Shown piece by piece: positions 1-8,449 of a stretch of 64,000 nucleotides of DNA. Position numbers and translations under genes: made by a program. Source of the DNA: Pyxidicoccus caerfyrddinensis. GTDB taxonomy: Bacteria; Myxococcota; Myxococcia; Myxococcales; Myxococcaceae. The first letter of the stretch is position 1; every line of letters begins with the position of its first letter. Location of the stretch: contig NZ_JAAIYA010000038.1 in assembly GCF_010894405.1 (NCBI RefSeq), positions 1-64,000 on the forward strand, given 5' to 3'. The notes under the pieces are model-generated. The model was not told the origin of the DNA. It did not search any database and saw nothing but the letters and a program-made list of their open reading frames with translations.

Positions 1-61
1 CAGCAGCCAGCGCCACCCGCGCGACTCGCACAGGCGAGTGACTGAGGGTTGCAGTAGCCAT
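1..61 (-). CDS. possible 5' end of a gene leaving the window
   Basis: On the minus strand an ATG at 61-59 opens a frame that stays open to the window edge, beginning MATATLSHSP and continuing into an Ala/Val-rich stretch that could start a signal peptide or membrane helix. No convincing ribosome binding site precedes it, and 20 codons are too few to judge. It may be chance. Confidence 0.25.
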   Translation of the reverse strand, partial: MATATLSHSPVRVARVALAA

Positions 62-298
62 ACCCGCATAACCCACGCCAGCCCGCCTGCTACTCCCTTC
101 TCTCTGGTGGGGTCGAGACAGAGCCAAGGAACCTTCCTTCCACGAGTCCACTGCCCGAAGGGGTGGGACGGAGTGCGGGGCTGACCGCGTCATGGATGCG
201 TCAGGCCGCCCGGCCCTTCACCCGCCGTGTGCCACCTGCGCCACGCACTGGAAGGGGGATGTACCTCACCGCGTCCGGCCGGTAGCGTTCGGCCGGCA

Positions 299-1114
299 AT
301 GCGGAACCGTCTCGCTCGCGCGCTCACCCTCGTCCCCCTGCTCTCCGCCGCTCCCGTGCTGGCCGCGTCCGAACCGGATGCCGGCGCGCCACGCGAGGCG
401 CTGCACGCCGCGCCCGTGTTGCCGGCTCCACCGCCCGCGGTGAGCCCGTCGCCTCCGGCGGCGGAGCGCTCGCACACCGTGCTGCTCCTGGGAGACAGCC
501 TCATCGCCACCGGCTTCGGCGAGTACCTGCAGGCGCGACTGGAAGCGCACCCGCACATCCGCACGGCCCGGCGCGCGAAGTCCTCCACCGGGCTGGCCCG
601 TCCGGACTTCTTCGACTGGATGACGGTGGGACAGCAGGAGGTGCAGCGCCACAACCCGGACGTGGTGGTGGTCATCATCGGGGGCAACGACGGGCAGTCG
701 CTCAAGGACGCGAAGGGCGGCAAGCCCATCCACTGGGGTCGCCCCGAGTGGGAAGAGGCCTACCGCCAGCGACTGGAGGACTTCGTGACAGTCCTGTCCG
801 CGCCGGGCCGGAAGATTGTCTGGCTGGAGCTGCCGGCCACCGGGCGCAAGCGCTTCGAGCAGAAGCTGGAGCTCATCCGCGGCCTCCAGCGCGAGGTCAT
901 CTCCGCCCACCAGGACGCCCTGCACGTGGAGACGCGCCCCTTCTTCACGGATGCGAAGGGACGCGCCCTCGTCCAGACCCGCGTCGAGGGCTTCCGCAAG
1001 CCGATGCGCCTGCGCATGGAGGACGGCGTCCACTTCACCGTCGCGGGAGGCCGCTACTTCGCCAGCAAGGTGTACCCCGAGGTGCTGGGCCTGCTGGGGC
1101 TCGCGCCGGGGTAG
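299..1114 (+). CDS. secreted SGNH/GDSL-family hydrolase (DUF459-like)
   Basis: This 271-residue protein begins with a signal peptide (MRNRLARALTLVPLLS) and a Pro/Ala-rich linker, so it should act in the envelope or outside. The catalytic domain shows the SGNH blocks: GDSLIATGFG near residue 65 (nucleophile Ser), GGND near 125 and DGVHFT near the C-terminus (Asp and His). The spacing fits DUF459 proteins, which include presumed acyl-esterases acting on envelope glycans. The start at 299 is preferred to an upstream GTG because it opens the signal peptide. The substrate cannot be told from sequence. It converges on the TPR gene that ends at 1133. Confidence 0.85.
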   Translation: MRNRLARALTLVPLLSAAPVLAASEPDAGAPREALHAAPVLPAPPPAVSPSPPAAERSHTVLLLGDSLIATGFGEYLQARLEAHPHIRTARRAKSSTGLARPDFFDWMTVGQQEVQRHNPDVVVVIIGGNDGQSLKDAKGGKPIHWGRPEWEEAYRQRLEDFVTVLSAPGRKIVWLELPATGRKRFEQKLELIRGLQREVISAHQDALHVETRPFFTDAKGRALVQTRVEGFRKPMRLRMEDGVHFTVAGGRYFASKVYPEVLGLLGLAPG

Positions 1115-1132
1115 TGCTTCACGCGCCCGGCG

Positions 1133-2308
1133 TCACCGCGAGCCGAGCGCCGCGACGAGCCGGTCCGCCTGCTCGCGGATGTGGCGGTCGCGACTGGCCT
1201 GGGCGCGCTGCGCGTGCGTGCGGGCCCGGGCCGCGTCGCTGTCCGCGAGCGCGAGGGCCAGGTTGAGGTGGAGGCCCGCGTCTTCGGGGTGCGCCTTCAG
1301 GGCCTCGGTGAGCACGGCGCGGGCGCTGGCGGCGCCGCCCGGCTTCGACAGGTGCAGCACGGCGAGGTCATTGGCCGCACCCACGTCGGAGGGCTCGGCG
1401 GCGAGGGCTGCCTCGAGGAGCGTCCGCGCCTCCGCGTCGTCTCCCAGGCGGCGCCGCACCTTGGCCAGCGCCACCCGCACCGGGGCGGAGTCCGGGGCCT
1501 TGGCGAGCGCCTCGCGGAGGATGCGGTCGGCGTCCTCGTTCTTCCCGGCCACGAAGGCGGACAGGCCGTGGAGGTAGATGGCGTCCGCGCTCTCGGGCAG
1601 GAGCAGGCGCAATTCGATGGCCGCGCGCAGGGCCGCGTCGGGAGCACCGGCGAAGAGGCACAGCGAGGCGAACTCGCGGAACAGCGAGGCCTCCTTGGGC
1701 GCGCGGAGGATGGCCTGCCGCAGCGTCACCAGCGCCGCGCCCACGTGGCCCTGGAGCACCTGCACGCGCGAGGCGAGCAGCAGCGGCAGGTGCTCGGTGC
1801 GGGTGGCCTCGGAGGCCTCCTGGTAGCGCTTCAGCGCCGCGTCCAGCTGTCCCTCGCCCTGGAGCGCCTGGCCCAGGTACGTCAGCGTCTGGGCGTTGCC
1901 GGGCTGCAGGGACAGGGCCCGCTCCAGCGCGGGCACCGCGGCGGCGTACTGCTCGCGCGCGAGCAGGGCCCGGCCGTGGTTGAGCACCTCGAAGTAGCCG
2001 GCCTTCGGCTGGGCGGCGAGCGCGCTCAACAGCTCCAGCGCCCGTGCATCCCCCTTCTCGGCGTCGAGCCGGGCCACGTGGCTGAGCGCCTCGGGGTGGG
2101 TGGGGTGCAGGGCGATGAGCTGCTGGAGCACGGCGCGCGCGGCGGGCTCGTCATGCTGCGCGAGGCGCAGGCGCGCGAGCCCCAGCAGCGCGCTGGCATC
2201 CTTCGGGTCCTGGGAGATTGCGCGCTCGAACTCGCGGGCCGCCTCCTTGAGGAGGCCCTGCTTCATGAGGCGCGCGGCGGAGGATGCGAGCTTGGAGACG
2301 GCGGCCAT
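1133..2308 (-). CDS. tetratricopeptide-repeat protein
   Basis: A 391-residue protein built almost wholly of TPR-like helix pairs. Units show the Gly/Ala-8, Ala-20 and Pro-32 pattern, for example EFERAISQDPKDASALLGLA near the start. There is no signal peptide and no catalytic domain, so it is probably a cytoplasmic scaffold. It is Ala/Leu-rich throughout, as usual for this genome. A hairpin at 2325-2348 separates it from the upstream minus-strand gene. Partners are unknown. Confidence 0.85.
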   Translation of the reverse strand: MAAVSKLASSAARLMKQGLLKEAAREFERAISQDPKDASALLGLARLRLAQHDEPAARAVLQQLIALHPTHPEALSHVARLDAEKGDARALELLSALAAQPKAGYFEVLNHGRALLAREQYAAAVPALERALSLQPGNAQTLTYLGQALQGEGQLDAALKRYQEASEATRTEHLPLLLASRVQVLQGHVGAALVTLRQAILRAPKEASLFREFASLCLFAGAPDAALRAAIELRLLLPESADAIYLHGLSAFVAGKNEDADRILREALAKAPDSAPVRVALAKVRRRLGDDAEARTLLEAALAAEPSDVGAANDLAVLHLSKPGGAASARAVLTEALKAHPEDAGLHLNLALALADSDAARARTHAQRAQASRDRHIREQADRLVAALGSR

Positions 2309-2324
2309 GAGTCCACGGAGTCTA

Positions 2325-2348
2325 GCCCAGCCCCGTGAGGGGCCGGGC
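2325..2348 (-). terminator. hairpin between two minus-strand genes
   Basis: Arms GCCCAGCCCC and GGGGCCGGGC pair with one mismatch around a GTGA loop. It lies just after the stop of the 2369-3304 gene and just before the start of the TPR gene. No clear U-tract follows on the minus strand, so it may be an attenuator or a weak terminator. Confidence 0.45.
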
Positions 2349-2368
2349 CTTTCCCACCGGGGCGCTGG

Positions 2369-3304
2369 TTAGAAGACGGAGTTCCAGGCGTCGCTGGCCG
2401 CGTTGCCGATGCCGCTGGCCACGTCGCCCAGGGCGCCCACCGCGCCGGAGAACACGTCGCCGGCCGCGTCCACCACGGCGCCGCCCGCGTTGATGGCGCC
2501 CTCGGCCACGTTCTCCAGAATCTCGCCGCCCGCGGCGGCGGCCGTCTCTCCCACGGCCTTGAGCACGTTGCCCGGGTTGACGGAGCCCTCGACTTCCACG
2601 CCGAGGCCCAGACCCGCGGTGGCCTCCACGCCGACGTCGAACTCCAGGTTGCCGCCGTCCAGGCCGATGTCGGCGTGGGCATCCCCGCTGACACCCGCGC
2701 TGGCGCTGGCGGTGATGCTGCCGGACGCGAGGGTGTCGCCCTCATGCTTCAGCTCGATGGAGCCCGTGAGGCTCGCCTGCGCGCCCGCGAAGCCCGAGGC
2801 CGCGGCGTTGATGGACACGTTTCCATCCGTGCCCACGTGCAGGTCCAGGTTGATGTGCCCGTCGGCGCCGATGCGGCCCATCGCCTCCACGTCGAGCTCC
2901 ACCGAGTACTGCTCGCCGGCGATCTCGAACTCCACCGTCTTGCTGGCTCCGGCGCCCGCCTCCACCGCCGTGGCGTCGATGTCCACGTCGAGGCTCACGT
3001 CGATGCCGGACAGGCCGATGTCCGCGTCCACCCGCGCGTCCGCCGTCAGCGACGGCCCCTGCGCGTACGCCCGCGTCTCGATGCCGCCCGGGCCGGTGCC
3101 GCTCGTCTCCGCGCGGGCACCGCCGGCCTGGAAGCTGGACTGGCCGCTCACGAGGTTGCCGCGAGGCCCCTCCACCGTGCCCTGCGCCTGCGTGTCCACG
3201 CGCGGGTTGCGCGCACCACCCTGCGGCTGGGCCGGGGGCTCGCGGCGCACCGGCGGGGGCGGGGGCGGAGGCGGGCGGCGGGTTCCGATGGGCGAGTAGG
3301 ACAT
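2369..3304 (-). CDS. Pro-rich N-terminus plus Gly/Ala/Asp-rich repeat protein, unknown function
   Basis: I do not recognise this 311-residue protein. It starts MSYSPIGTRR followed by a proline run, then a region that alternates acidic and hydrophobic residues (DADIGLSGIDVSLDVDID and several similar strands). It ends in a Gly/Ala-rich amphipathic tail with recurring GDVxSGxxGA units. No signal peptide, Cys or catalytic motif is visible. The alternating strands suggest a beta-solenoid or an aggregation-prone fold, and the tail resembles late-embryogenesis-like amphipathic helices. The start at 3304 has GGAG seven bases upstream, unlike the longer frame opening at 3343. Confidence 0.75.
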   Translation of the reverse strand: MSYSPIGTRRPPPPPPPPVRREPPAQPQGGARNPRVDTQAQGTVEGPRGNLVSGQSSFQAGGARAETSGTGPGGIETRAYAQGPSLTADARVDADIGLSGIDVSLDVDIDATAVEAGAGASKTVEFEIAGEQYSVELDVEAMGRIGADGHINLDLHVGTDGNVSINAAASGFAGAQASLTGSIELKHEGDTLASGSITASASAGVSGDAHADIGLDGGNLEFDVGVEATAGLGLGVEVEGSVNPGNVLKAVGETAAAAGGEILENVAEGAINAGGAVVDAAGDVFSGAVGALGDVASGIGNAASDAWNSVF

Positions 3305-3451
3305 GGGGGGCTCCGGGATGACACGCGGTGCCCAGGTGGGCACCCTCTGGTTCTCATTCTCCGAGAGCCCGCGCAGGAGTTGCCTGGAGCCTTCACTTTT
3401 TTGTGGGTTTCGAGCGGCGCGCCTGGGTGGAGGTGGGTCTGACTCGGCGCG

Positions 3452-4333
3452 TCAGTGGGAATGGGGCGCGGAGTCGGGTCCCCCGGGCAGGCCGGAGGTG
3501 CTTCCGTCGGGGCGGAGCCGGCGGATGGCGCGCAGCAGGAGCTGCTCGTCGCGGGGGTTGGCCAGGAAGCCTCGCGCCCCCAGCTTCCGCGCCCGCTCGA
3601 AGCCCTCGTCGTCCGAGGTGCCGTGGACGATGAGCGAGCCGGCGATGTGCACCTCTCCGGCCAGCAGTCCTTCCATGGCCTGGATGGGCGCGAGCACGAC
3701 GTCGTTCGGCGCGGTGTGCAGCACCTCCAGCGGCGTGGCCACCTTGGCGGGGATGCCGTGCCGCGCGAGCTGCCGGGAGATGAGGACGGCGGTGACGGGC
3801 GGCCACCCGTAGAGCAGCAGCGGGCCACCGGGGGCCGGTGTGGGGCCGGCGGGAGGCTCGGCCGGCTCTTCGATGCCGTAGAGCTCGGCCAGTGCGCGCG
3901 CTACCGCGGGGTCCGACGCGACATGCGCTTCGACACGGGGCTTGCCGGACACGGCGCGCACGGCGTCCACGGCCTCGAGCGATACCGGGGCGGGCAGGGC
4001 GATGTGGAGCACCTCGCGCTCGCCCTGCTCCAGTTGCACCATCTCCACGCGGAGCGGGACGGCGCGGTACTGCCGCGCGATGCGGGCGGGGATGAGCGAG
4101 GCCACGGCGCGCTCGGGAAGCGCGTGCTCCAGGTCCACTGCCTCCACGCCGAGCTGGGCGGCCAGGCCGCGGAGCACGTCGGCCTCGGTGCAGACGCCCT
4201 CGCGCACCAGGGCGCGGCCGAGCGGCACGTGGGTCTCGAAATGATGTACCAGCCCCACCCGGAGCTGGGCGCGGTTGAGCACTCCCAATTCCAGGAGGAT
4301 CTCTCCGAGCGGACGTCGCGCGCCGGTCTCCAT
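3452..4333 (-). CDS. GspE/MshE N-terminal domain protein with degenerate receiver-like C-terminus
   Basis: A 293-residue soluble protein. Residues 1-160 match the type II secretion ATPase N-terminal fold (T2SSE_N/MshEN): LGEILLELGVLNRAQL, then LGRALVREG, then a second half ending with IALPAPVSLEAVDAVRAV. MshEN domains in other proteins bind cyclic-di-GMP. After a Pro-rich linker, residues 175-285 look like a receiver fold (VTAVLISRQLARHGIPAKVATP, later VVLAPIQAMEGL) but lack the usual acidic pocket and phospho-Asp. There is no ATPase core. A regulatory role is inferred; ligand binding is untested. Confidence 0.8.
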   Translation of the reverse strand: METGARRPLGEILLELGVLNRAQLRVGLVHHFETHVPLGRALVREGVCTEADVLRGLAAQLGVEAVDLEHALPERAVASLIPARIARQYRAVPLRVEMVQLEQGEREVLHIALPAPVSLEAVDAVRAVSGKPRVEAHVASDPAVARALAELYGIEEPAEPPAGPTPAPGGPLLLYGWPPVTAVLISRQLARHGIPAKVATPLEVLHTAPNDVVLAPIQAMEGLLAGEVHIAGSLIVHGTSDDEGFERARKLGARGFLANPRDEQLLLRAIRRLRPDGSTSGLPGGPDSAPHSH

Positions 4334-4421
4334 GAAGGAAAGGAGTCTTCACTCCAGGTCCCAACGCGCGAGGGACGGCGCGACGAGCGCATGCTCCCCC
4401 GCCTGCTTCCGGGGCATGCCC

Positions 4422-4790
4422 TCAGCGGGCGCCGTCGAAGGCCCGCGCGTACGCGTCCGGCTGGAAGCCGACGAGGACGGTGCTTCCGGTGACGAGCACC
4501 GGCCGCTTGACGAGCTTTCCGTCGGCGGCCAGCCAGGACACCAGCTCCGCGTCGGACGCGGCGTCCACCTTCGCCTTCCCGAGCGCGCGGTAGCTCTGGC
4601 CGCTGGTGTTGAGCCACTTGCGGACGGACACGCCGCTGCGCGGAATCCACTGTCCCAATTCCGTCACGGTGGGCGGCGCATCGACGATGGGCCGCACCTG
4701 GTGCGCGACACCGTGCGCCTCCAACCACTTCAGCGCCTTCCTGCACGTGTCACAGCCGGAGTACGTCAGGACGAGGACTTCGTTCGCCAT
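4422..4790 (-). CDS. ArsC/Spx-family thioredoxin-like reductase
   Basis: This 122-residue protein has the length and layout of the ArsC/Spx/YffB family. A redox motif CDTC lies at residues 13-16, followed by helix RKALKWLEAHGV, and the conserved cis-Pro region KRPVLV sits near residue 95. Family members reduce arsenate, use glutathione or act as transcription adaptors. The two-Cys motif fits Spx/MgsR and some ArsC-like reductases. No ars genes are nearby, so arsenate reduction is not supported by context. ATG at 4790 opens directly at the beta strand. Confidence 0.85.
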   Translation of the reverse strand: MANEVLVLTYSGCDTCRKALKWLEAHGVAHQVRPIVDAPPTVTELGQWIPRSGVSVRKWLNTSGQSYRALGKAKVDAASDAELVSWLAADGKLVKRPVLVTGSTVLVGFQPDAYARAFDGAR

Positions 4791-4849
4791 GGGGCGCTGC
4801 TTCTAACAGAGGTTGGCGGCCTTCGAGTGGCGTGTTAGCGCGGCGAGAC

Positions 4850-6244
4850 ATGAACACCTTCGTCCCGCTCCGCTGGAAGCTGTCCCTTCCGCTCCTCGTC
4901 GTGGGGTTGTTCGCCGCCGCGTGTTCGTCCGCTCCGGAGGCGAAGCCTCCGACGGTCGTGCAGGAAGAGGAGGACGCGGGCTCCACGGGCGGAGGTGAAG
5001 ACTCGGGCACGGTGGACGCGGGCGGTGACGCGGGCTCCGTCACCCCGGGGACGGACGGAGGCGGTGACGCGGGGCCGACGGACGGTGGCTCGGACGCGGG
5101 CACATCAGATGGTGGCTCGGACGCGGGGCCCGTCATCCCGGTGCCGGCGGACGGCGGCACCACTGTCACCAGTACGCTGTCGGGCCGGCTCACGGAGGCG
5201 GGCTCTCCGTACCGCGTCGTCGGGGACGCGAATGGCGTCGTCACCATTCCCAAGGGTCAGGTCCTCACGGTGGAGCCGGGCGTCATCCTCGACTTCCGCG
5301 GCCGCCCGGAGGTGACGGAGGCGGACGTGGACTCCTCCGCGCCGGCCAGCGTGATGAACCACCAGAAGGGCCGCGTGGAGGTGCGCGTCTACGGCGCCAT
5401 CCACGTCCAGGGCACGGCGCAGAAGCCGGTGCTGCTCACGTCCACCAATCCGTACGGCTGGTGGGGCGTGAACTTCTATGGGCAGGGCTCCGTGGGCGAC
5501 GGCCACCCCAGCTTCGAGCACATGGTCTTCGAGAAGGTGCGCAAGAATCAGTACAACGGCGACCGTGACTGGACGCGCGGCGCGCTGTGGGCCTACTACC
5601 CGGGGCCGGTGACGATTGCCCACTCGGTGTTCCGCGACAACGTGGCGTCCGCGCACTGCGCCGCGCTGGACCTGATGTACACCGACGGCTCGCGAATCGA
5701 GGACACCCTCTTCGAGGACAACCGCGTCATCGACATCGACCGCTTCGGGCAGCCCGGCACCTACGCCATGTCCGGTGGCGGGTCCGTGTGCATCACCCAC
5801 GGCCGCAACTCGGTGGTGCGCGGCAGCACCTTCCGCGACAACGGCGTGGAGGCGTACCGCGGCTACCTCACCACTGCGCTGGAGCCCCGGCCGCTGCTCA
5901 CGTTTCCCAACCCGCAGAACATCGTCGACCTGGGCGGCGGCGGCGCCATCCACTACTTCCAGCCCGACAATGACCTGCTGGAGAACAACCTCTTCGAGGG
6001 CAACTTCGTGGCCCAGGGCCCCGGGTCGGCCATCTACGTGGAGCACCTGGGCGCGCGGGCCGTCACGCTGAAGGGCAACCGCTTCGTGAACAACCGGGGC
6101 GGCGCGGGCGGCGTCATCGTCTGCAACCGGGGCTCCGGCACCGCGGACCTGGTGCTGGCCACCAACAACGTCTTCACGGGCAACACGCTCAACGGGCAGC
6201 CCGCCTCCAACATGACGGGCGACTGCGGCACCGTCGCGCAGTAG
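4850..6244 (+). CDS. lipoprotein with right-handed parallel beta-helix domain
   Basis: A 464-residue protein starting MNTFVPLRWKLSL with a lipobox ending in ACSS, so it should be a lipoprotein. Residues 45-110 form a low-complexity linker of Asp/Gly/Ser repeats (units like DGGSDAG). The rest reads as stacked beta-helix rungs typical of pectate-lyase-like folds: ENNLFEGNF, RGSTFRDNG, LKGNRFVNN, TNNVFTGN. Such folds occur in polysaccharide lyases, but no catalytic set is identifiable, so it could also be an adhesin. A GTG at 4832 is a possible alternative start. Confidence 0.8.
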   Translation: MNTFVPLRWKLSLPLLVVGLFAAACSSAPEAKPPTVVQEEEDAGSTGGGEDSGTVDAGGDAGSVTPGTDGGGDAGPTDGGSDAGTSDGGSDAGPVIPVPADGGTTVTSTLSGRLTEAGSPYRVVGDANGVVTIPKGQVLTVEPGVILDFRGRPEVTEADVDSSAPASVMNHQKGRVEVRVYGAIHVQGTAQKPVLLTSTNPYGWWGVNFYGQGSVGDGHPSFEHMVFEKVRKNQYNGDRDWTRGALWAYYPGPVTIAHSVFRDNVASAHCAALDLMYTDGSRIEDTLFEDNRVIDIDRFGQPGTYAMSGGGSVCITHGRNSVVRGSTFRDNGVEAYRGYLTTALEPRPLLTFPNPQNIVDLGGGGAIHYFQPDNDLLENNLFEGNFVAQGPGSAIYVEHLGARAVTLKGNRFVNNRGGAGGVIVCNRGSGTADLVLATNNVFTGNTLNGQPASNMTGDCGTVAQ

Positions 6245-6265
6245 CGCGCGCCCGTCACGCCGTCC

Positions 6266-7153
6266 TCACGACTCCGGCTCCGAGCCCGTGAGGACCTGCA
6301 CCACGCGCCGGGCCGCGCGGCCCGGCTTCACTCCGGCGCGGTGGTACAGCTGCGGGTGGAACACGTGCGTGGCGCCCCGGGCCAGCTTCAGCGCCTTCAG
6401 CTCGCCCCGGCGCAGCTCGCGCGCGGCCAGGTGCTCCGGCAGCCAGCCGTAGCCCAGCCCCTCCAGGATGGCGGCCTTCTTCGCGGCGAAGTCGTTGAGG
6501 TGCACCGTGGAGCGCGCCTCCAGCACGCCGGTGCTCAGCTGCAGCCGAGGGTCCGAGCCGCGCACGGTGATGACCAGGTGCTCCGCCAGCTCCTCGTCCT
6601 TCAAGAGCCCGCGCCGCTTCGCCAGCGGGTGCCCGCGGTGGGCCACCAGCACCGCCTTCAGCTCCGGCAGCTTGTAGCCGCGCAGGCCCGGCAGCGTGGG
6701 CGGCAGCACGGACACCATCAGGTCCGCCTCCTCGCGCACGAAGGCCGCCTCCACGCCCGCGAGGAACTCCGCGGACACGTGGAAGCGCGTGCTGGCCCCT
6801 TCCGTGCGCAGCTCCTTCACCACGCGCAGCAGCGGCTCCGCCGGGAAGATGCCGTCGAAGACGATGCGCAGCGAGGGCTCCCAACCCGCGCGAATCTCCG
6901 CGCACGCGGCCTCCAGCTCCCGCTCCGCCGCCAGCAGCTTCCGGCAGTGCTCCAGCACCCGCTCGCCCGCGGGCGTCAGCCGGGTGCGGTAGCCGCGCCT
7001 GTCGAGCAGCGTCAGCTCCGTCTGCTCCTCCAGCGTGCGCAGCGCGTACAGCACCGCGGTGTGTCCCTTGTGCAGTGCCCCGGCCGCGGCGGCGAAGGTG
7101 CCGTGGCGGGCGAGGGCATCCAGCGCGCGGGCCTGCTCCAGGGTGACGTTCAT
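6266..7153 (-). CDS. LysR-family transcriptional regulator
   Basis: A 295-residue protein with the LysR layout: an N-terminal winged helix (MNVTLEQARALDALARHG, TAVLYALRTLEEQTELTLLDR, RLTPAGERVLEHC) and an effector-binding domain from about residue 90 (LRIVFDGIFPAEPLLRVVKEL). The start at 7153 is preferred to the frame opening at 7189 because it matches the family N-terminus and abuts an inverted repeat. The effector is unknown. No target genes in a divergent arrangement are obvious apart from the outer-membrane barrel at 7366. Confidence 0.9.
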   Translation of the reverse strand: MNVTLEQARALDALARHGTFAAAAGALHKGHTAVLYALRTLEEQTELTLLDRRGYRTRLTPAGERVLEHCRKLLAAERELEAACAEIRAGWEPSLRIVFDGIFPAEPLLRVVKELRTEGASTRFHVSAEFLAGVEAAFVREEADLMVSVLPPTLPGLRGYKLPELKAVLVAHRGHPLAKRRGLLKDEELAEHLVITVRGSDPRLQLSTGVLEARSTVHLNDFAAKKAAILEGLGYGWLPEHLAARELRRGELKALKLARGATHVFHPQLYHRAGVKPGRAARRVVQVLTGSEPES

Positions 7154-7168
7154 GCAGACATTGTCTGC
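7154..7168. promoter_or_regulatory. inverted repeat abutting LysR start (candidate operator)
   Basis: GCAGAC-ATT-GTCTGC is a perfect six-base inverted repeat with a three-base spacer, immediately upstream of the LysR start codon. Its position suits autorepression. LysR proteins usually bind T-N11-A dyads, so this is only a candidate. Confidence 0.4.
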
Positions 7169-7334
7169 GCCCCTGACAACCACGGGCACCGGTTTGTCAA
7201 TTTTCCATCCGGGGTCGAATACATCGCGCGAAGGCGGAAATCCCTGACAGATGCCACCGAGTTGCCCCCAGGTCCTGAATGACCGCTCATGTCACGACGC
7301 AGCGCACCTTACGTGGATGGTGCGGGCTGTCATA

Positions 7335-7350
7335 AAGTGAAAGCTCACTT
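7335..7350. promoter_or_regulatory. inverted repeat in leader of outer-membrane protein gene
   Basis: AAGTGA-AAGC-TCACTT is a perfect inverted repeat just after a CATAAA sequence that could be a -10 element, and 15 bases before the start codon at 7366. The ribosome binding site GGGAGGGG follows it. It could be an operator or an RNA hairpin. Confidence 0.35.
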
Positions 7351-7365
7351 GTTGGGAGGGGATAT

Positions 7366-8124
7366 ATGACGGGAAGGCTGTTCAAGGCCCTTGCGGTAGC
7401 GACCTCGCTCGTTTCCTCGGCTGCGATGGCGGAGGAGGTCGCGACGACGGGCTCCAGCGTCAAGAGCGGGCTGGAGCTCACCGTAGGCGTCGGCTTCCAG
7501 GCCGGCGCGGGCTACGTCTACAAGAACGGCCCGCGAGCGGACGGGACGGTCGGCGATGTGAAGCTCAGTGACGTCGCCAACGGGGGCCTCGCGGTCCTGC
7601 TGGATGTGGGTTACCGCGTCAACCCGAATTGGTACGTCGGTGTCTACGGCCAGTACACGAAGGTGCTGACCAAGAACAACCCGTACTCGTGCCCCGACAC
7701 GTTCGACTGCTCGACCAACGCGCTTCGCCTCGGTCCGAACGTGCAGTACCACTTCTCGCCCGAAGCCACCTTCGACCCCTTCGTGGGCCTGGGTTTCGGC
7801 ATCGTCCTCCTGAACTCCACCATCGAGGGCTCGGTTCCCACGCCCGTGCCCGGCGCCAATGTGGCCCTGGATATCGACAGCAAGATCCGCGGCCCCGAGT
7901 TCGTGAACGTCACCGTCGGCGGCAAGTGGCGGCTGAGCAACTCCCTGTCCTTCGGCCCGTACCTCACCGGCACCTACGCCCGTTACACCGTGCGCGCCGG
8001 CACCACGACCACGACGCTGCCCCCCGCGCTCGGTGGAACCACCACTGAGACGAATCTGGCCCCCGTGGATGACGGCCCGTACGGCCTCATCATCCTGGGC
8101 ATTCGCGGCACCTTCAACCTGTAG
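7366..8124 (+). CDS. outer-membrane beta-barrel protein
   Basis: This 252-residue protein has a signal peptide (MTGRLFKALAVATSLVSSAAMA) and then alternating strands with aromatic girdles: LTVGVGFQAGAGYVYKNG, WYVGVYGQYTKV, NVQYHFSPEATFDPFVGLGFG, GKWRLSNSLSFGPYLTGTYARY. The last strand, YGLIILGIRGTFNL, ends with an aromatic/Leu signature. This fits an eight-stranded OmpA/OmpW-like barrel. Two Cys (PDTFDCS and YSCP) lie in one predicted loop and could pair. A strong GGGAGGGG ribosome binding site precedes it, and tandem hairpins follow its stop. Confidence 0.85.
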   Translation: MTGRLFKALAVATSLVSSAAMAEEVATTGSSVKSGLELTVGVGFQAGAGYVYKNGPRADGTVGDVKLSDVANGGLAVLLDVGYRVNPNWYVGVYGQYTKVLTKNNPYSCPDTFDCSTNALRLGPNVQYHFSPEATFDPFVGLGFGIVLLNSTIEGSVPTPVPGANVALDIDSKIRGPEFVNVTVGGKWRLSNSLSFGPYLTGTYARYTVRAGTTTTTLPPALGGTTTETNLAPVDDGPYGLIILGIRGTFNL

Positions 8125-8136
8125 TCAGCCGGACCG

Positions 8137-8159
8137 GGGCCGCGCCTCCCGCGCGGCCC
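8137..8159 (+). terminator. hairpin terminator of the barrel gene
   Basis: Arms GGGCCGCGC (8137-8145) and GCGCGGCCC (8151-8159) pair perfectly around a five-base loop, 12 bases after the stop codon. Confidence 0.6.
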
Positions 8160-8163
8160 TGTC

Positions 8164-8192
8164 GTGACACGGAGGCCCCGCTTCCGTGTCAC
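8164..8192 (+). terminator. second tandem hairpin
   Basis: GTGACACGGA (8164-8173) and TCCGTGTCAC (8183-8192) pair perfectly around a nine-base loop, four bases after the first hairpin. Together they probably form a double terminator. Confidence 0.55.
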
Positions 8193-8449
8193 CTCCCCGA
8201 CGGGCTCCGAACCCGCGCTCCTGGCTCCGCCAGTCCCGAGCGCTTCGAAGTCGCAACGGGGTTGCAATCTCCTCCAGATGGCGTGACGGCCCGGTGATGT
8301 GCGTTCGCCGCCGTCCGGTCCTTCGTCGAAGTGCCGCCGTCAGGTGAAGCCTTGCACGTCCGCCGTCTCCCCGAGCCGGGTGTCGGGCCCTCTCTCCGGC
8401 CATGACTCGCCTGGCGCCCGCCGCCACGGGGAGGAGTAGCTTGCGCGGT

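Larger units (their letters stand above)
8125..8449. other. intergenic region with tandem hairpins
   Basis: Apart from the two hairpins at 8137-8159 and 8164-8192, I see no gene here. The rest is the upstream region of rpiA, with a GGGAGGAG ribosome binding site at 8429-8436. Confidence 0.6.
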
